Positions 1 through 5,338 of a stretch of DNA of 5,472 bases are shown piece after piece. Position 1 is the stretch's first letter. Every line of letters starts with the position of its first letter. Position numbers and translations under genes: made by a program. This DNA is from Ignavibacteria bacterium (GTDB lineage Bacteria > Bacteroidota > Ignavibacteria > Tepidaquicellales > OLB5). The notes under the pieces were generated by a model. It made no database searches. It was not told the DNA's origin and worked only from the letters and a program-made list of their open reading frames with translations. Location of the stretch: contig JAUQWT010000177.1 of the NCBI GenBank assembly GCA_030835005.1, forward strand, positions 1 to 5,472, read 5' to 3'.

Positions 1-690
1 ATGTCAAAGATCTACCTTGATGAGGATTTTGTAAACGGAATGTACACAGTACAGGATGAAAGTGCCGGACTTCCTGCAGTACTCCTGAATCCAAAAGAAA
101 ATGATGTTATACTTGATATGTGTGCTGCACCCGGCGGGAAATCCACTCACATAGCACAGCTAATCGGGAATAAAGGGAAGATATACTCCGTTGATAAGTA
201 CGATGCGAAGATAAATATGATGAGAAAAAATGCCGAGAGGCTTGGCATTACGAACATTGAATTCATACAGGATGATGCCACAGACTTCCAGAATCCGGTG
301 TTGAAGGATATGAAATTTGATAAAATTTTGCTTGATGCGCCGTGTTCGGGACTTGGAGTGCTTTCTAAAAAGCCTGAGATAAGATGGAAACGCGAAATGG
401 AAGATATTCTGGCTTTGGCTATTCTTCAAAAAAAGCTGCTAAACAGCGCGGCAAATTATTTGAAGCCGGGCGGAGTAATAGTTTACAGCACTTGCTCAAC
501 CGAACCTGAGGAGAATATGGAAATCGTAAAGGATTTCCTTGAAAAGAATCCGGATTTTTATATTGATAGCGCTGCACAATATGTGAATAAAGACCTGGTT
601 AATGCCGAGGGCTGTATAGAAACATTTCAGCATAAGCATAACATTGATGGCTCATTTGCTGCAAGGCTGGTGAGAAGAGTATCATTATAA
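1..690 (+). CDS. rsmB: 16S rRNA (cytosine-C5) methyltransferase RsmB, catalytic C-terminal part (probably 5'-truncated by window)
   Basis: SAM-dependent RNA m5C methyltransferase of the RsmB/Sun (NOL1/NOP2/sun) family, which methylates a cytosine of 16S rRNA in the small ribosomal subunit (C967 in E. coli). Visible in the 229 residues: an FxxGxxxVQDES-like lead-in at about 10-21; SAM motif I DMCAAPGGK at 39-47; acidic residues at 65 and 92 consistent with motifs II and III; motif IV DAPCSGLG at 112-119 with Cys115; motif VI STCSTEPEEN at 163-172 with Cys165, the expected nucleophile (Cys115 aids product release in this family); and the closing DGSFAARL at 217-224. Full-length RsmB is about 430-450 residues with an N-terminal NusB-like RNA-binding domain. 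That domain is missing here, so the ATG at position 1 is probably an internal Met and the gene continues to the left. A stand-alone catalytic domain cannot be excluded. The stop lies 12 nt before the next gene, in the same frame. Confidence 0.88.
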   Translation: MSKIYLDEDFVNGMYTVQDESAGLPAVLLNPKENDVILDMCAAPGGKSTHIAQLIGNKGKIYSVDKYDAKINMMRKNAERLGITNIEFIQDDATDFQNPVLKDMKFDKILLDAPCSGLGVLSKKPEIRWKREMEDILALAILQKKLLNSAANYLKPGGVIVYSTCSTEPEENMEIVKDFLEKNPDFYIDSAAQYVNKDLVNAEGCIETFQHKHNIDGSFAARLVRRVSL

Positions 691-702
691 TACTTTGTAA
701 GA

Positions 703-1107
703 ATGTTTAAATTATCCAAAAAAGTTGAGTACGGATTAATTGCTGTCAAACATATGGCTATGACGGGTGAAAAAACGCCTTGTTCTGCCAAAGAAATATC
801 CGAAACGTATAAGATTCCATATGATCTTTTGAGTAAAATATTGCAGAAGCTGAAGAAGGAAAACATTTTGACTTCTATGCAGGGAACCCGTGGGGGTTAT
901 ACTTTATCTCAGAAGCCTGATAAGCTGAGTCTTGCTACCATATTTAACGCAATTGAAGGTGATAGCTATATTTTGGATTGCGGTAACCATACAGACCCCG
1001 AGAGCTGTACAATTTTTGAAACATGTATATTAAGCAGCCCTCTTAAGAAAATTCAGAGACAGATCAACAGTTATTTTAACACAACCAAGCTTTCGGAGAT
1101 TGTCTGA
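703..1107 (+). CDS. Rrf2-family transcriptional regulator, IscR-like, with three-cysteine cluster motif
   Basis: This 134-residue DNA-binding regulator has the usual Rrf2 length. The N-terminal winged helix-turn-helix spans about 1-75: the opening KLSKKVEYGLIAV, a recognition-helix region SAKEISETYKIPYDLLSKILQKL at 28-50 (pieced together from the reading), and the wing GTRGGYTLS at 61-69, a family hallmark. A dimerisation helix and a cysteine loop follow, with Cys93, Cys102 and Cys108 (C-x8-C-x5-C), which in IscR and NsrR hold a [2Fe-2S] or [4Fe-4S] cluster. The His that completes the IscR site three residues after the last Cys is Ser111 here. ATG 703 is the only start available, because the in-frame rsmB stop is just upstream; no good Shine-Dalgarno precedes it. 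The gene ends 4 nt before the iscS ATG, which makes it the likely regulator of Fe-S genes and probably of itself. The specific sensing role is inferred from family and context. Confidence 0.88.
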   Translation: MFKLSKKVEYGLIAVKHMAMTGEKTPCSAKEISETYKIPYDLLSKILQKLKKENILTSMQGTRGGYTLSQKPDKLSLATIFNAIEGDSYILDCGNHTDPESCTIFETCILSSPLKKIQRQINSYFNTTKLSEIV

Positions 1108-1111
1108 AAAA

Positions 1112-2302
1112 ATGATAAAATTCCCGATATATTTAGATAATCATTCTACAACACCGGTTGATCCGAAGGTTGTTGAGTTTATGCTCCCTTTCTTTACGGA
1201 GGTTTTTGGAAATCCTTCAAGCAAGTCTCATGAGTTTGGATGGAAGGCTGAAGCCGCAGTTGAAAACGCAAGGAAGCTGGTTGCAAGACTTATTAATGCA
1301 GAAAGCCGCAATATTATTTTCACCAGTGGCGCTACGGAATCTATTAACCTTGCAGTTAAGGGTGCAGCTGAAATGTATTCCGCAAAAGGCAACCATATTA
1401 TCACGACCAAAATAGAGCATGAAGCAGTACTTGATACGTGCAAGAACCTTGAAAAAAAGGGATTTAATATTACATATCTGGATGTCGATGATTTTGGAAT
1501 TGTGAATCCTGAAGATATCAGAAACAGCATTAATGACCGGACAATACTTGTTTCTGTAATGTATGCCAATAACGAGATCGGAACAATTCAGCCCATTTGT
1601 GAAATTGGAAAGATCTGCAGAAGCAAACATGTTTTATTCCATACAGATGCAACTCAGGCAGTTGGGAAGATACCGGTTGATGTTGTTCGTGATAGCATTG
1701 ATCTCCTTAGCTTTTCATCTCACAAGATATACGGGCCTAAGGGAATAGGAGCATTGTTTTTGAGATCCAGAATTCCCAAGATAAGGCTTTACCGCCAGAT
1801 TGATGGTGGTTTACAGGAACGCGGACTCCGGGCCGGCACGTTGAATGTTCCGGGTATTGCAGGTTTTGGGAAAGCATGCGAAATTGCGAATTCTTTGCTT
1901 AATGGAGAATCAAAACGCATAAATTATTTGAAAAACATGCTTTATAATGGAATTATTACCGGGTTAAATGGGGTTAAATTAAACGGGCATCCTGATAAAC
2001 GAATTGCAAATAACCTGAATTTAAGCTTTGAAGGCATAAATTCTGATTCGCTGATACTCGCTATAAAAGAAATTGCCGTTTCTACCGGTAGCGCATGCTC
2101 CAGCGAAACTGCTGAAACTTCACACGTGCTTGAAGCTATTAATGTTGATGAAGATTTGAAGCGTTCAGCTATCAGATTTGGCATTGGAAGGTTTAATACT
2201 GAAGAAGAGATACAATATACAGTAAACAAAATAATCGAAAAAGTGAACTACCTTAGGCATATCTCTATGAACAGTGAAAAAGGAAAGTATGCTGAGGCTT
2301 AA
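1112..2302 (+). CDS. iscS: Cysteine desulfurase IscS
   Basis: PLP-dependent cytoplasmic enzyme that converts L-cysteine to L-alanine and carries the sulfur as a persulfide for Fe-S clusters, tRNA thiolation and other uses. Numbered from ATG 1112, the 396-residue protein begins MIKFPIYLDNHSTTPVDP, closely matching the start of E. coli IscS. Visible functional residues are His103 in EHEAVLDTC, the PLP lysine Lys205 in SSHKIYGPKG, and catalytic Cys329 in STGSACSS; these fall at almost the same positions as His104, Lys206 and Cys328 of E. coli. The active-site loop is long, as in group I (IscS/NifS) and unlike SufS. I prefer ATG 1112 over an in-frame TTG at 1100: it matches the family start, and GGAG at 1095-1098 is 13 nt from ATG but only 1 nt from TTG. 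It directly follows the Rrf2 gene, and its last 14 bases overlap the next gene. NifS is the alternative name; no nif genes are seen. Confidence 0.95.
   Translation: MIKFPIYLDNHSTTPVDPKVVEFMLPFFTEVFGNPSSKSHEFGWKAEAAVENARKLVARLINAESRNIIFTSGATESINLAVKGAAEMYSAKGNHIITTKIEHEAVLDTCKNLEKKGFNITYLDVDDFGIVNPEDIRNSINDRTILVSVMYANNEIGTIQPICEIGKICRSKHVLFHTDATQAVGKIPVDVVRDSIDLLSFSSHKIYGPKGIGALFLRSRIPKIRLYRQIDGGLQERGLRAGTLNVPGIAGFGKACEIANSLLNGESKRINYLKNMLYNGIITGLNGVKLNGHPDKRIANNLNLSFEGINSDSLILAIKEIAVSTGSACSSETAETSHVLEAINVDEDLKRSAIRFGIGRFNTEEEIQYTVNKIIEKVNYLRHISMNSEKGKYAEA
2280..2284 (+). promoter_or_regulatory. Ribosome binding site inside the iscS 3' end
   Basis: AAGGA lies 4 nt upstream of ATG 2289, within the last codons of iscS. 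It decides the start of the outer-membrane protein in favour of ATG 2289 over the GTG at 2274, and suggests translation coupled to iscS termination. Confidence 0.55.
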
Positions 2303-3047
2303 GTTCTTTTTGATACTGATTTTGTCCTCAGCCGTGATCACTTCGGCACAGGTGAAAAAAGATTCTGCCTCATTAAGCAGATTTGAGCTTAGTTTCCACG
2401 TTGGTTATTCCAAACCAATGTTTGAAGCATATGGCAATGATGTTGTAATAAACAGGACTCTGGACCAGATATTTGTTGTGGGTGAACGCATTCTCACTTC
2501 TGAAAACCTTGGAACGAATACAGGCTATACAATTCAAACATTTTTGAAATACAGCCTGTTAAAAAAAGGTTATGCAAAGGCTATGCTGAATCTTGGATAT
2601 AACATTTTATACGGAATATATCCCGGAGGCGGAGGTTATGATATCGGGACACGTATTCAAACATTCTCTCTTGGGGCAGGTGCAGAGATCAATCCGTTGG
2701 GGCACGAAAAAAAGTTTTACCCGGGGATTTACGGATTGTTAAGGCTGAATCTGATTGGCGGAGAAACTTTCCATAAAGCAGGGCTTGATTTTTTCAAAGT
2801 GACTCCCCGTTACGGATACTCGGCAGGGATCAAAGTAAACTACAGACTGAAAAAGACAATTGCACTTTTCCTTGGTTACAGTTATACTTATGATAATCTG
2901 TGGAGCAAGCAGACAGCTGAAGAAACTCCTGTAGATGACCATACTATTGTTTTCAGAGATGAAGCAAGCCCCACTAATGGTATAAGGTTTAACAGGCGGG
3001 TTGTTTACTGGTCAATTTATACGGGGATGAATTTTTTCTTTAAATGA
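2289..3047 (+). CDS. Outer-membrane beta-barrel protein of unknown function
   Basis: This is a 252-residue protein with a Sec signal peptide: MLRLK, a hydrophobic run FFLILILSSAVITSA, and a likely signal peptidase I cut after TSA (Ala20/Gln21). The mature part alternates aromatic and aliphatic residues in about eight amphipathic strands (roughly 31-44, 80-91, 96-109, 121-136, 143-160, 172-187, 191-203 and 238-251), separated by Gly-, Asn- or Asp-rich turns. It closes with an aromatic-rich strand ending NFFFK. This pattern fits a small eight-stranded outer-membrane barrel of the OmpA/OmpW-like size class. I recognise no specific family and no ligand site. The longest loops (about 45-79 and 204-237) would probably be on the cell surface. 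The start is ATG 2289, supported by its ribosome-binding site and by a normal signal peptide. The gene overlaps iscS by 14 nt and precedes the A-type carrier by 32 nt, so it is probably co-transcribed. A periplasmic beta-rich protein is the alternative. Confidence 0.72.
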   Translation: MLRLKFFLILILSSAVITSAQVKKDSASLSRFELSFHVGYSKPMFEAYGNDVVINRTLDQIFVVGERILTSENLGTNTGYTIQTFLKYSLLKKGYAKAMLNLGYNILYGIYPGGGGYDIGTRIQTFSLGAGAEINPLGHEKKFYPGIYGLLRLNLIGGETFHKAGLDFFKVTPRYGYSAGIKVNYRLKKTIALFLGYSYTYDNLWSKQTAEETPVDDHTIVFRDEASPTNGIRFNRRVVYWSIYTGMNFFFK

Positions 3048-3079
3048 AGTAATTTCGTAATTCTAAAATATAATAATTT

Positions 3080-3448
3080 ATGGAAGATTTAAAAACAGAA
3101 GTGATGCCTGAAGTAAAAGAAGGCATTTCATTGACTTCTAAAGCTGTAAATGAAGTGAAAAAGATCAAATCAGAAAACACAATTCCTGATGATTATGTAT
3201 TGCGTATTGGCGTAAAAGGAGGAGGCTGCTCAGGACTTTCATATACACTTGGATTTGATGCTGAAGTTAAAGAGTCTGATAAGATTCTCAAATTTGATGA
3301 TGTTAAAGTAGCTGTGGATTGGAAGAGCATTCTGTATTTGAATGGCACAACCGTTGATTATACCGACGGCTTAACAGGCAAAGGATTTACTTTTAACAAT
3401 CCCTCGGCCAAAAAGACTTGCGGCTGCGGAAGCTCATTCGGAGTTTAA
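3080..3448 (+). CDS. iscA: A-type iron-sulfur carrier protein (IscA/ErpA/SufA, HesB family)
   Basis: Small cytoplasmic carrier that binds an Fe-S cluster or iron and passes it to apo-proteins. The 122-residue product has the complete HesB-like fold signature: ISLTSKAVNEVKKI at 16-29 opens the domain, the first ligand is Cys50 in GGGCSG, and the C-terminal pair is Cys114 and Cys116 in TCGCGSSF. These three cysteines are the family's cluster ligands and are the only cysteines in the protein. A roughly 15-residue acidic N-terminal extension precedes the domain; usual length is about 107-120. The ATG at 3080 is preceded by an AT-rich run without a Shine-Dalgarno, which is common in Bacteroidota-like genomes. 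The stop is 1 nt before the SOD start codon. I chose the name iscA from its place downstream of iscS. The sequence alone does not separate IscA from ErpA or SufA. Confidence 0.9.
   Translation: MEDLKTEVMPEVKEGISLTSKAVNEVKKIKSENTIPDDYVLRIGVKGGGCSGLSYTLGFDAEVKESDKILKFDDVKVAVDWKSILYLNGTTVDYTDGLTGKGFTFNNPSAKKTCGCGSSFGV
3440..3443 (+). promoter_or_regulatory. Ribosome binding site for the Tat-leader form of SOD
   Basis: GGAG sits 6 nt upstream of GTG 3450, overlapping the last codons of the A-type carrier gene. It supports GTG 3450 as a genuine start, so the twin-arginine leader should be translated. Confidence 0.6.
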
Positions 3449-3449
3449 A

Positions 3450-4217
3450 GTGGCCGGAAACAGCAGAAGAAAGTTCCTGAAAACTTCTGTGCTTGGTGCG
3501 CTTTCGCTTGGTTTGCCGCTTCAATTGAATTTGTTGAATAAAAACATACAAGGGGTATTACCCCCGAAACCTAAAGGAGGTTTTAATACAATGGCTTATG
3601 AATGGAAATTTAATCCGCGTCCCTACTCGGATGAGGAAGCAAAATCACTCTTAAAAGATGTAGTTGATGCAGAAACTACTGACTGGCATTATAACACACA
3701 CCACAAAGGATATGTTACTTTCCTGAATAATATTGAGAAAGAACTTGAGTCTGCCGACTTAACCAAGGCAAACGGCAACTGGAGTGATATTGGCGAGCTT
3801 AAGAGGCGCTTCACATGGAATCACTCCGGTGCATACCTGCACGATGTTTATTGGGATAACATGGGCGGAGACGGTGATATTTCAAAAGGTCCGGATGTTA
3901 AAAAGGCAATTGAAGACAATTTCGGTTCTTTTGATAACTGGAAAGCCGAATTCAAAGCATGTTCAGTTGCTGCAAAGCTAAGCGGCTGGGGATTGCTTGT
4001 TTTTGATAGACTCTATTCCGGCAGGCTTTTAAACGTTTTAGTTGATGAGCACCAGTACGGCGCGATCTGGGGCGGCGTTCCGCTTGTTGCCTGTGATGTT
4101 TTTGAACATGCCTATTACCACAAAGACGGGCCGGCAAGAGCAAAATATATCGATAACTTCCTGAATGGATTGAACTGGGGCAGAATAAACGACAGGTTTA
4201 ACAAATATTGCAGGTAA
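3450..4217 (+). CDS. Fe/Mn-family superoxide dismutase with twin-arginine (Tat) leader
   Basis: Converts superoxide to O2 and H2O2 with a single Fe or Mn ion. Read from GTG 3450 it has 255 residues. The leader has a clear Tat motif SRRKFLK at 5-11 and a hydrophobic stretch VLGALSLGLPL at 14-24, which suggests export of the folded, metal-loaded enzyme; no obvious AxA cleavage site follows. The SOD domain starts at about 48. The four metal ligands are His80 (WHYNTHH), His131 (LHDVYW), Asp216 and His220 (DVFEHAYY). His84, Tyr88 and Trp180 match the conserved active-site residues His30, Tyr34 and Trp122 of E. coli SodB. Gly127 and His201 occupy the metal-tuning positions, a pattern like mycobacterial FeSOD, so I leave the metal open. 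The start lies 1 nt after the A-type carrier stop, linking it to Fe-S maintenance. Met48, with its own strong ribosome-binding site, offers a second, leaderless 208-residue form. Confidence 0.93.
   Translation: MAGNSRRKFLKTSVLGALSLGLPLQLNLLNKNIQGVLPPKPKGGFNTMAYEWKFNPRPYSDEEAKSLLKDVVDAETTDWHYNTHHKGYVTFLNNIEKELESADLTKANGNWSDIGELKRRFTWNHSGAYLHDVYWDNMGGDGDISKGPDVKKAIEDNFGSFDNWKAEFKACSVAAKLSGWGLLVFDRLYSGRLLNVLVDEHQYGAIWGGVPLVACDVFEHAYYHKDGPARAKYIDNFLNGLNWGRINDRFNKYCR
3552..3564 (+). promoter_or_regulatory. Potential RNA hairpin in the SOD leader coding region
   Basis: GGGGT at 3552-3556 can pair with ACCCC at 3560-3564 around an ATT loop, giving a five-pair stem with four G-C pairs. It stands just before the hairpin that covers the internal ribosome-binding site. 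There are no T residues after it, so it is not a terminator. The function is speculative, since the bases also encode Gly-Val-Leu-Pro-Pro. Confidence 0.3.
3567..3583 (+). promoter_or_regulatory. Internal Shine-Dalgarno within a potential hairpin, before SOD Met48
   Basis: AAAGGAGG at 3573-3580, an almost perfect match to the anti-Shine-Dalgarno, lies 10 nt before in-frame ATG 3591. AAACCT (3567-3572) and AGGTTT (3578-3583) are inverted repeats, so the loop plus the 3' arm would contain the whole ribosome-binding site. The stem is short (two G-C and four A-U pairs) and may only weakly limit ribosome access. The site is clear in the sequence; its use is inferred. Confidence 0.45.
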
Positions 4218-4252
4218 TAATTAATTCTATTATTAATCCAGTTCAATTTATA

Positions 4253-4801
4253 TTGAAAAGAAGAATAGTATTCACGGTATTTATTGTATTTTTGCTTGCA
4301 GTTGTTTCATGCGGCAAGAAATCCGAAGATGTGAAGCAGGATCAAACTCAAAAAAAAGAGTTTGGCTGGAGTGAAGATCTCTCAGGAATTTCTATCCCTG
4401 ATTATGCCATTAAAGGGTCTATTGACGGAAAAGAAGTTCAGATAGCTTATGTTAATTTCGAAAAGTGGCGCGGCTCTAATGACAATGTCTTGAATTTTTC
4501 GCTGGTGAAGCCTGAGCAGAATTGCGGATTCATAGAGAATTTTGAAGGGTTTACATTATTCAAAAAGGGCGGAGAGATCAAACAGGGGAATTGGAGCAAA
4601 GCTAAGTTTACTGATGGACCTGATACTTATCAGGCATTCTACAAATCTGCGGGTAATAAATCAGCAGTTGACTGGAATTGCTCACTTGAAATAGAAAGCA
4701 TTTCCGAAAAAACTGCAAAAGGTAAGATCGTTATATTCTTCAATGATAACACAAAGAGCTGGATAGCAGGAAAGTTTGAAGCAGTAATTTGTAATAACTA
4801 A
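4253..4801 (+). CDS. Predicted lipoprotein of unknown function, TTG start
   Basis: I do not recognise this family. Starting at TTG 4253, the 182-residue product begins MKRRIVFTVFIVFLLAVVSCG, a standard lipoprotein signal with Cys20 as the lipidated residue. Gly21 follows, so an inner-membrane retention Asp is absent and an outer-membrane location is likely. A charged, Lys/Asp/Gln-rich tether covers about 21-40. Residues 45-182 look like an all-beta domain with alternating strands (YAIKGSIDGKEVQIAYV, a TLFKKGGEIKQGNWS hairpin, KGKIVIFFNDN and KFEAVIC) and three further cysteines, Cys91, Cys143 and Cys180, some of which could form a disulfide. No ATG is available; the frame stays open back to a TTG at 4208, but that start would add 15 uncharged residues before the signal peptide and overlap SOD. 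No clear Shine-Dalgarno is seen. It follows the SOD stop by 35 nt and may share its transcript. Confidence 0.7.
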   Translation: MKRRIVFTVFIVFLLAVVSCGKKSEDVKQDQTQKKEFGWSEDLSGISIPDYAIKGSIDGKEVQIAYVNFEKWRGSNDNVLNFSLVKPEQNCGFIENFEGFTLFKKGGEIKQGNWSKAKFTDGPDTYQAFYKSAGNKSAVDWNCSLEIESISEKTAKGKIVIFFNDNTKSWIAGKFEAVICNN

Positions 4802-4826
4802 CTATAATAAAACATAATTCTAAAGG

Positions 4827-5324
4827 ATGAAAACAAAAATCAATTTATTTGCACTTGTAATTGCCGCAATGTTGATCTCACTGACAGGCTGCTCTAAACA
4901 GGACCAAAAAACCGAGGGTGACAAGAAAAAGGACTCAATTGCTCAGGTTGATAAAAATAAGAACCAGGTGGCCGGAGAAAACAAAACAAATACAGAGGGT
5001 AAGCCTAATGAACTTGGCATAAAAGAAGGCTTGCCTGCAGACTATCCCGCAGATGTTCCTCAGCCGGCCAATTCAAAGTGCCTTGGCTCTTTGAATACGT
5101 CAGAAGGAACTGTAGTTACATTTGAATCAACCGATAAACCTAAGGTAATTCTGGCATCGTTTGCAGAAGGACTTGAGAAGGGCGGATTCAAAAAAGGTGA
5201 AGGCGAAATGATGAGCGATGACGGTGGTATGAGCATGTGGACAAAAGATAAACGTGAAGTCAGCATAATGCTTGCATGGGATAAGGATAAGAATAATTCA
5301 TCGGTAGTTATTACATATAAGTAA
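4827..5324 (+). CDS. Predicted lipoprotein with charged linker and small C-terminal domain
   Basis: This 165-residue product has a clear lipoprotein signal, MKTKINLFALVIAAMLISLTGC, with lipobox LTGC and Cys22 as the lipidated residue; Ser follows, consistent with transport to the outer membrane. Residues 23-66 form a low-complexity tether rich in Lys, Asp, Glu, Asn and Gln, probably disordered. The C-terminal domain (about 67-165) starts LPADYPADVPQPANSK and continues with strand TVVTFEST, helix KPKVILASFAEGLEKGGF, a Met-rich turn (Met128, 129, 135, 137), strand SMWTKD, strand REVSIMLAWD and strand SVVITYK. The opening 'Pxd-VPxPxxxK' followed by a strand and an amphipathic helix resembles small secreted domains beginning 'dvPlYPgAk' whose function is unknown to me; I assign no activity. 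The ATG directly abuts an AAAGG run, too close for a normal ribosome-binding site. The gene lies 25 nt after the previous lipoprotein. Confidence 0.8.
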   Translation: MKTKINLFALVIAAMLISLTGCSKQDQKTEGDKKKDSIAQVDKNKNQVAGENKTNTEGKPNELGIKEGLPADYPADVPQPANSKCLGSLNTSEGTVVTFESTDKPKVILASFAEGLEKGGFKKGEGEMMSDDGGMSMWTKDKREVSIMLAWDKDKNNSSVVITYK

Positions 5325-5338
5325 CTGCAGTTTAACAA

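Noticed and set aside
686..691. TATAAT at the rsmB stop as a promoter -10 box for the regulator
   Set aside because: No -35-like hexamer lies at a suitable distance, and the Bacteroidota-type TAnnTTTG box does not match exactly either; AT-rich chance is likely.
1100..1111. TTG at 1100 as the iscS start
   Set aside because: It lies inside the Rrf2 gene, only 1 nt after the GGAG, and adds four residues absent from E. coli IscS; ATG 1112 gives the family N-terminus.
160..2229. Open frames on the - strand across rsmB, the regulator and iscS (for example 160-429, 1217-1630, 1942-2229)
   Set aside because: They lie wholly or mostly opposite well-supported genes, lack recognisable motifs and look like shadows.
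2274..2288. GTG at 2274 as the barrel-protein start
   Set aside because: It has no ribosome-binding site of its own, whereas ATG 2289 has AAGGA 4 nt upstream and gives a normal signal peptide.
4215..4235. Inverted repeat TAATAAT/ATTATTA after the SOD stop as a terminator
   Set aside because: The seven-pair stem is all A-T with a seven-base loop and no following T-run, too weak for an intrinsic terminator.
4208..4252. TTG at 4208 as the first lipoprotein's start
   Set aside because: It would add 15 residues before the basic n-region of the lipoprotein signal and overlap the SOD stop; TTG 4253 gives a standard signal.
5323..5332. Palindrome AACTGCAGTT between the second lipoprotein and the last gene as an operator
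   Set aside because: A single 10-bp palindrome without a second copy or promoter context is compatible with chance.
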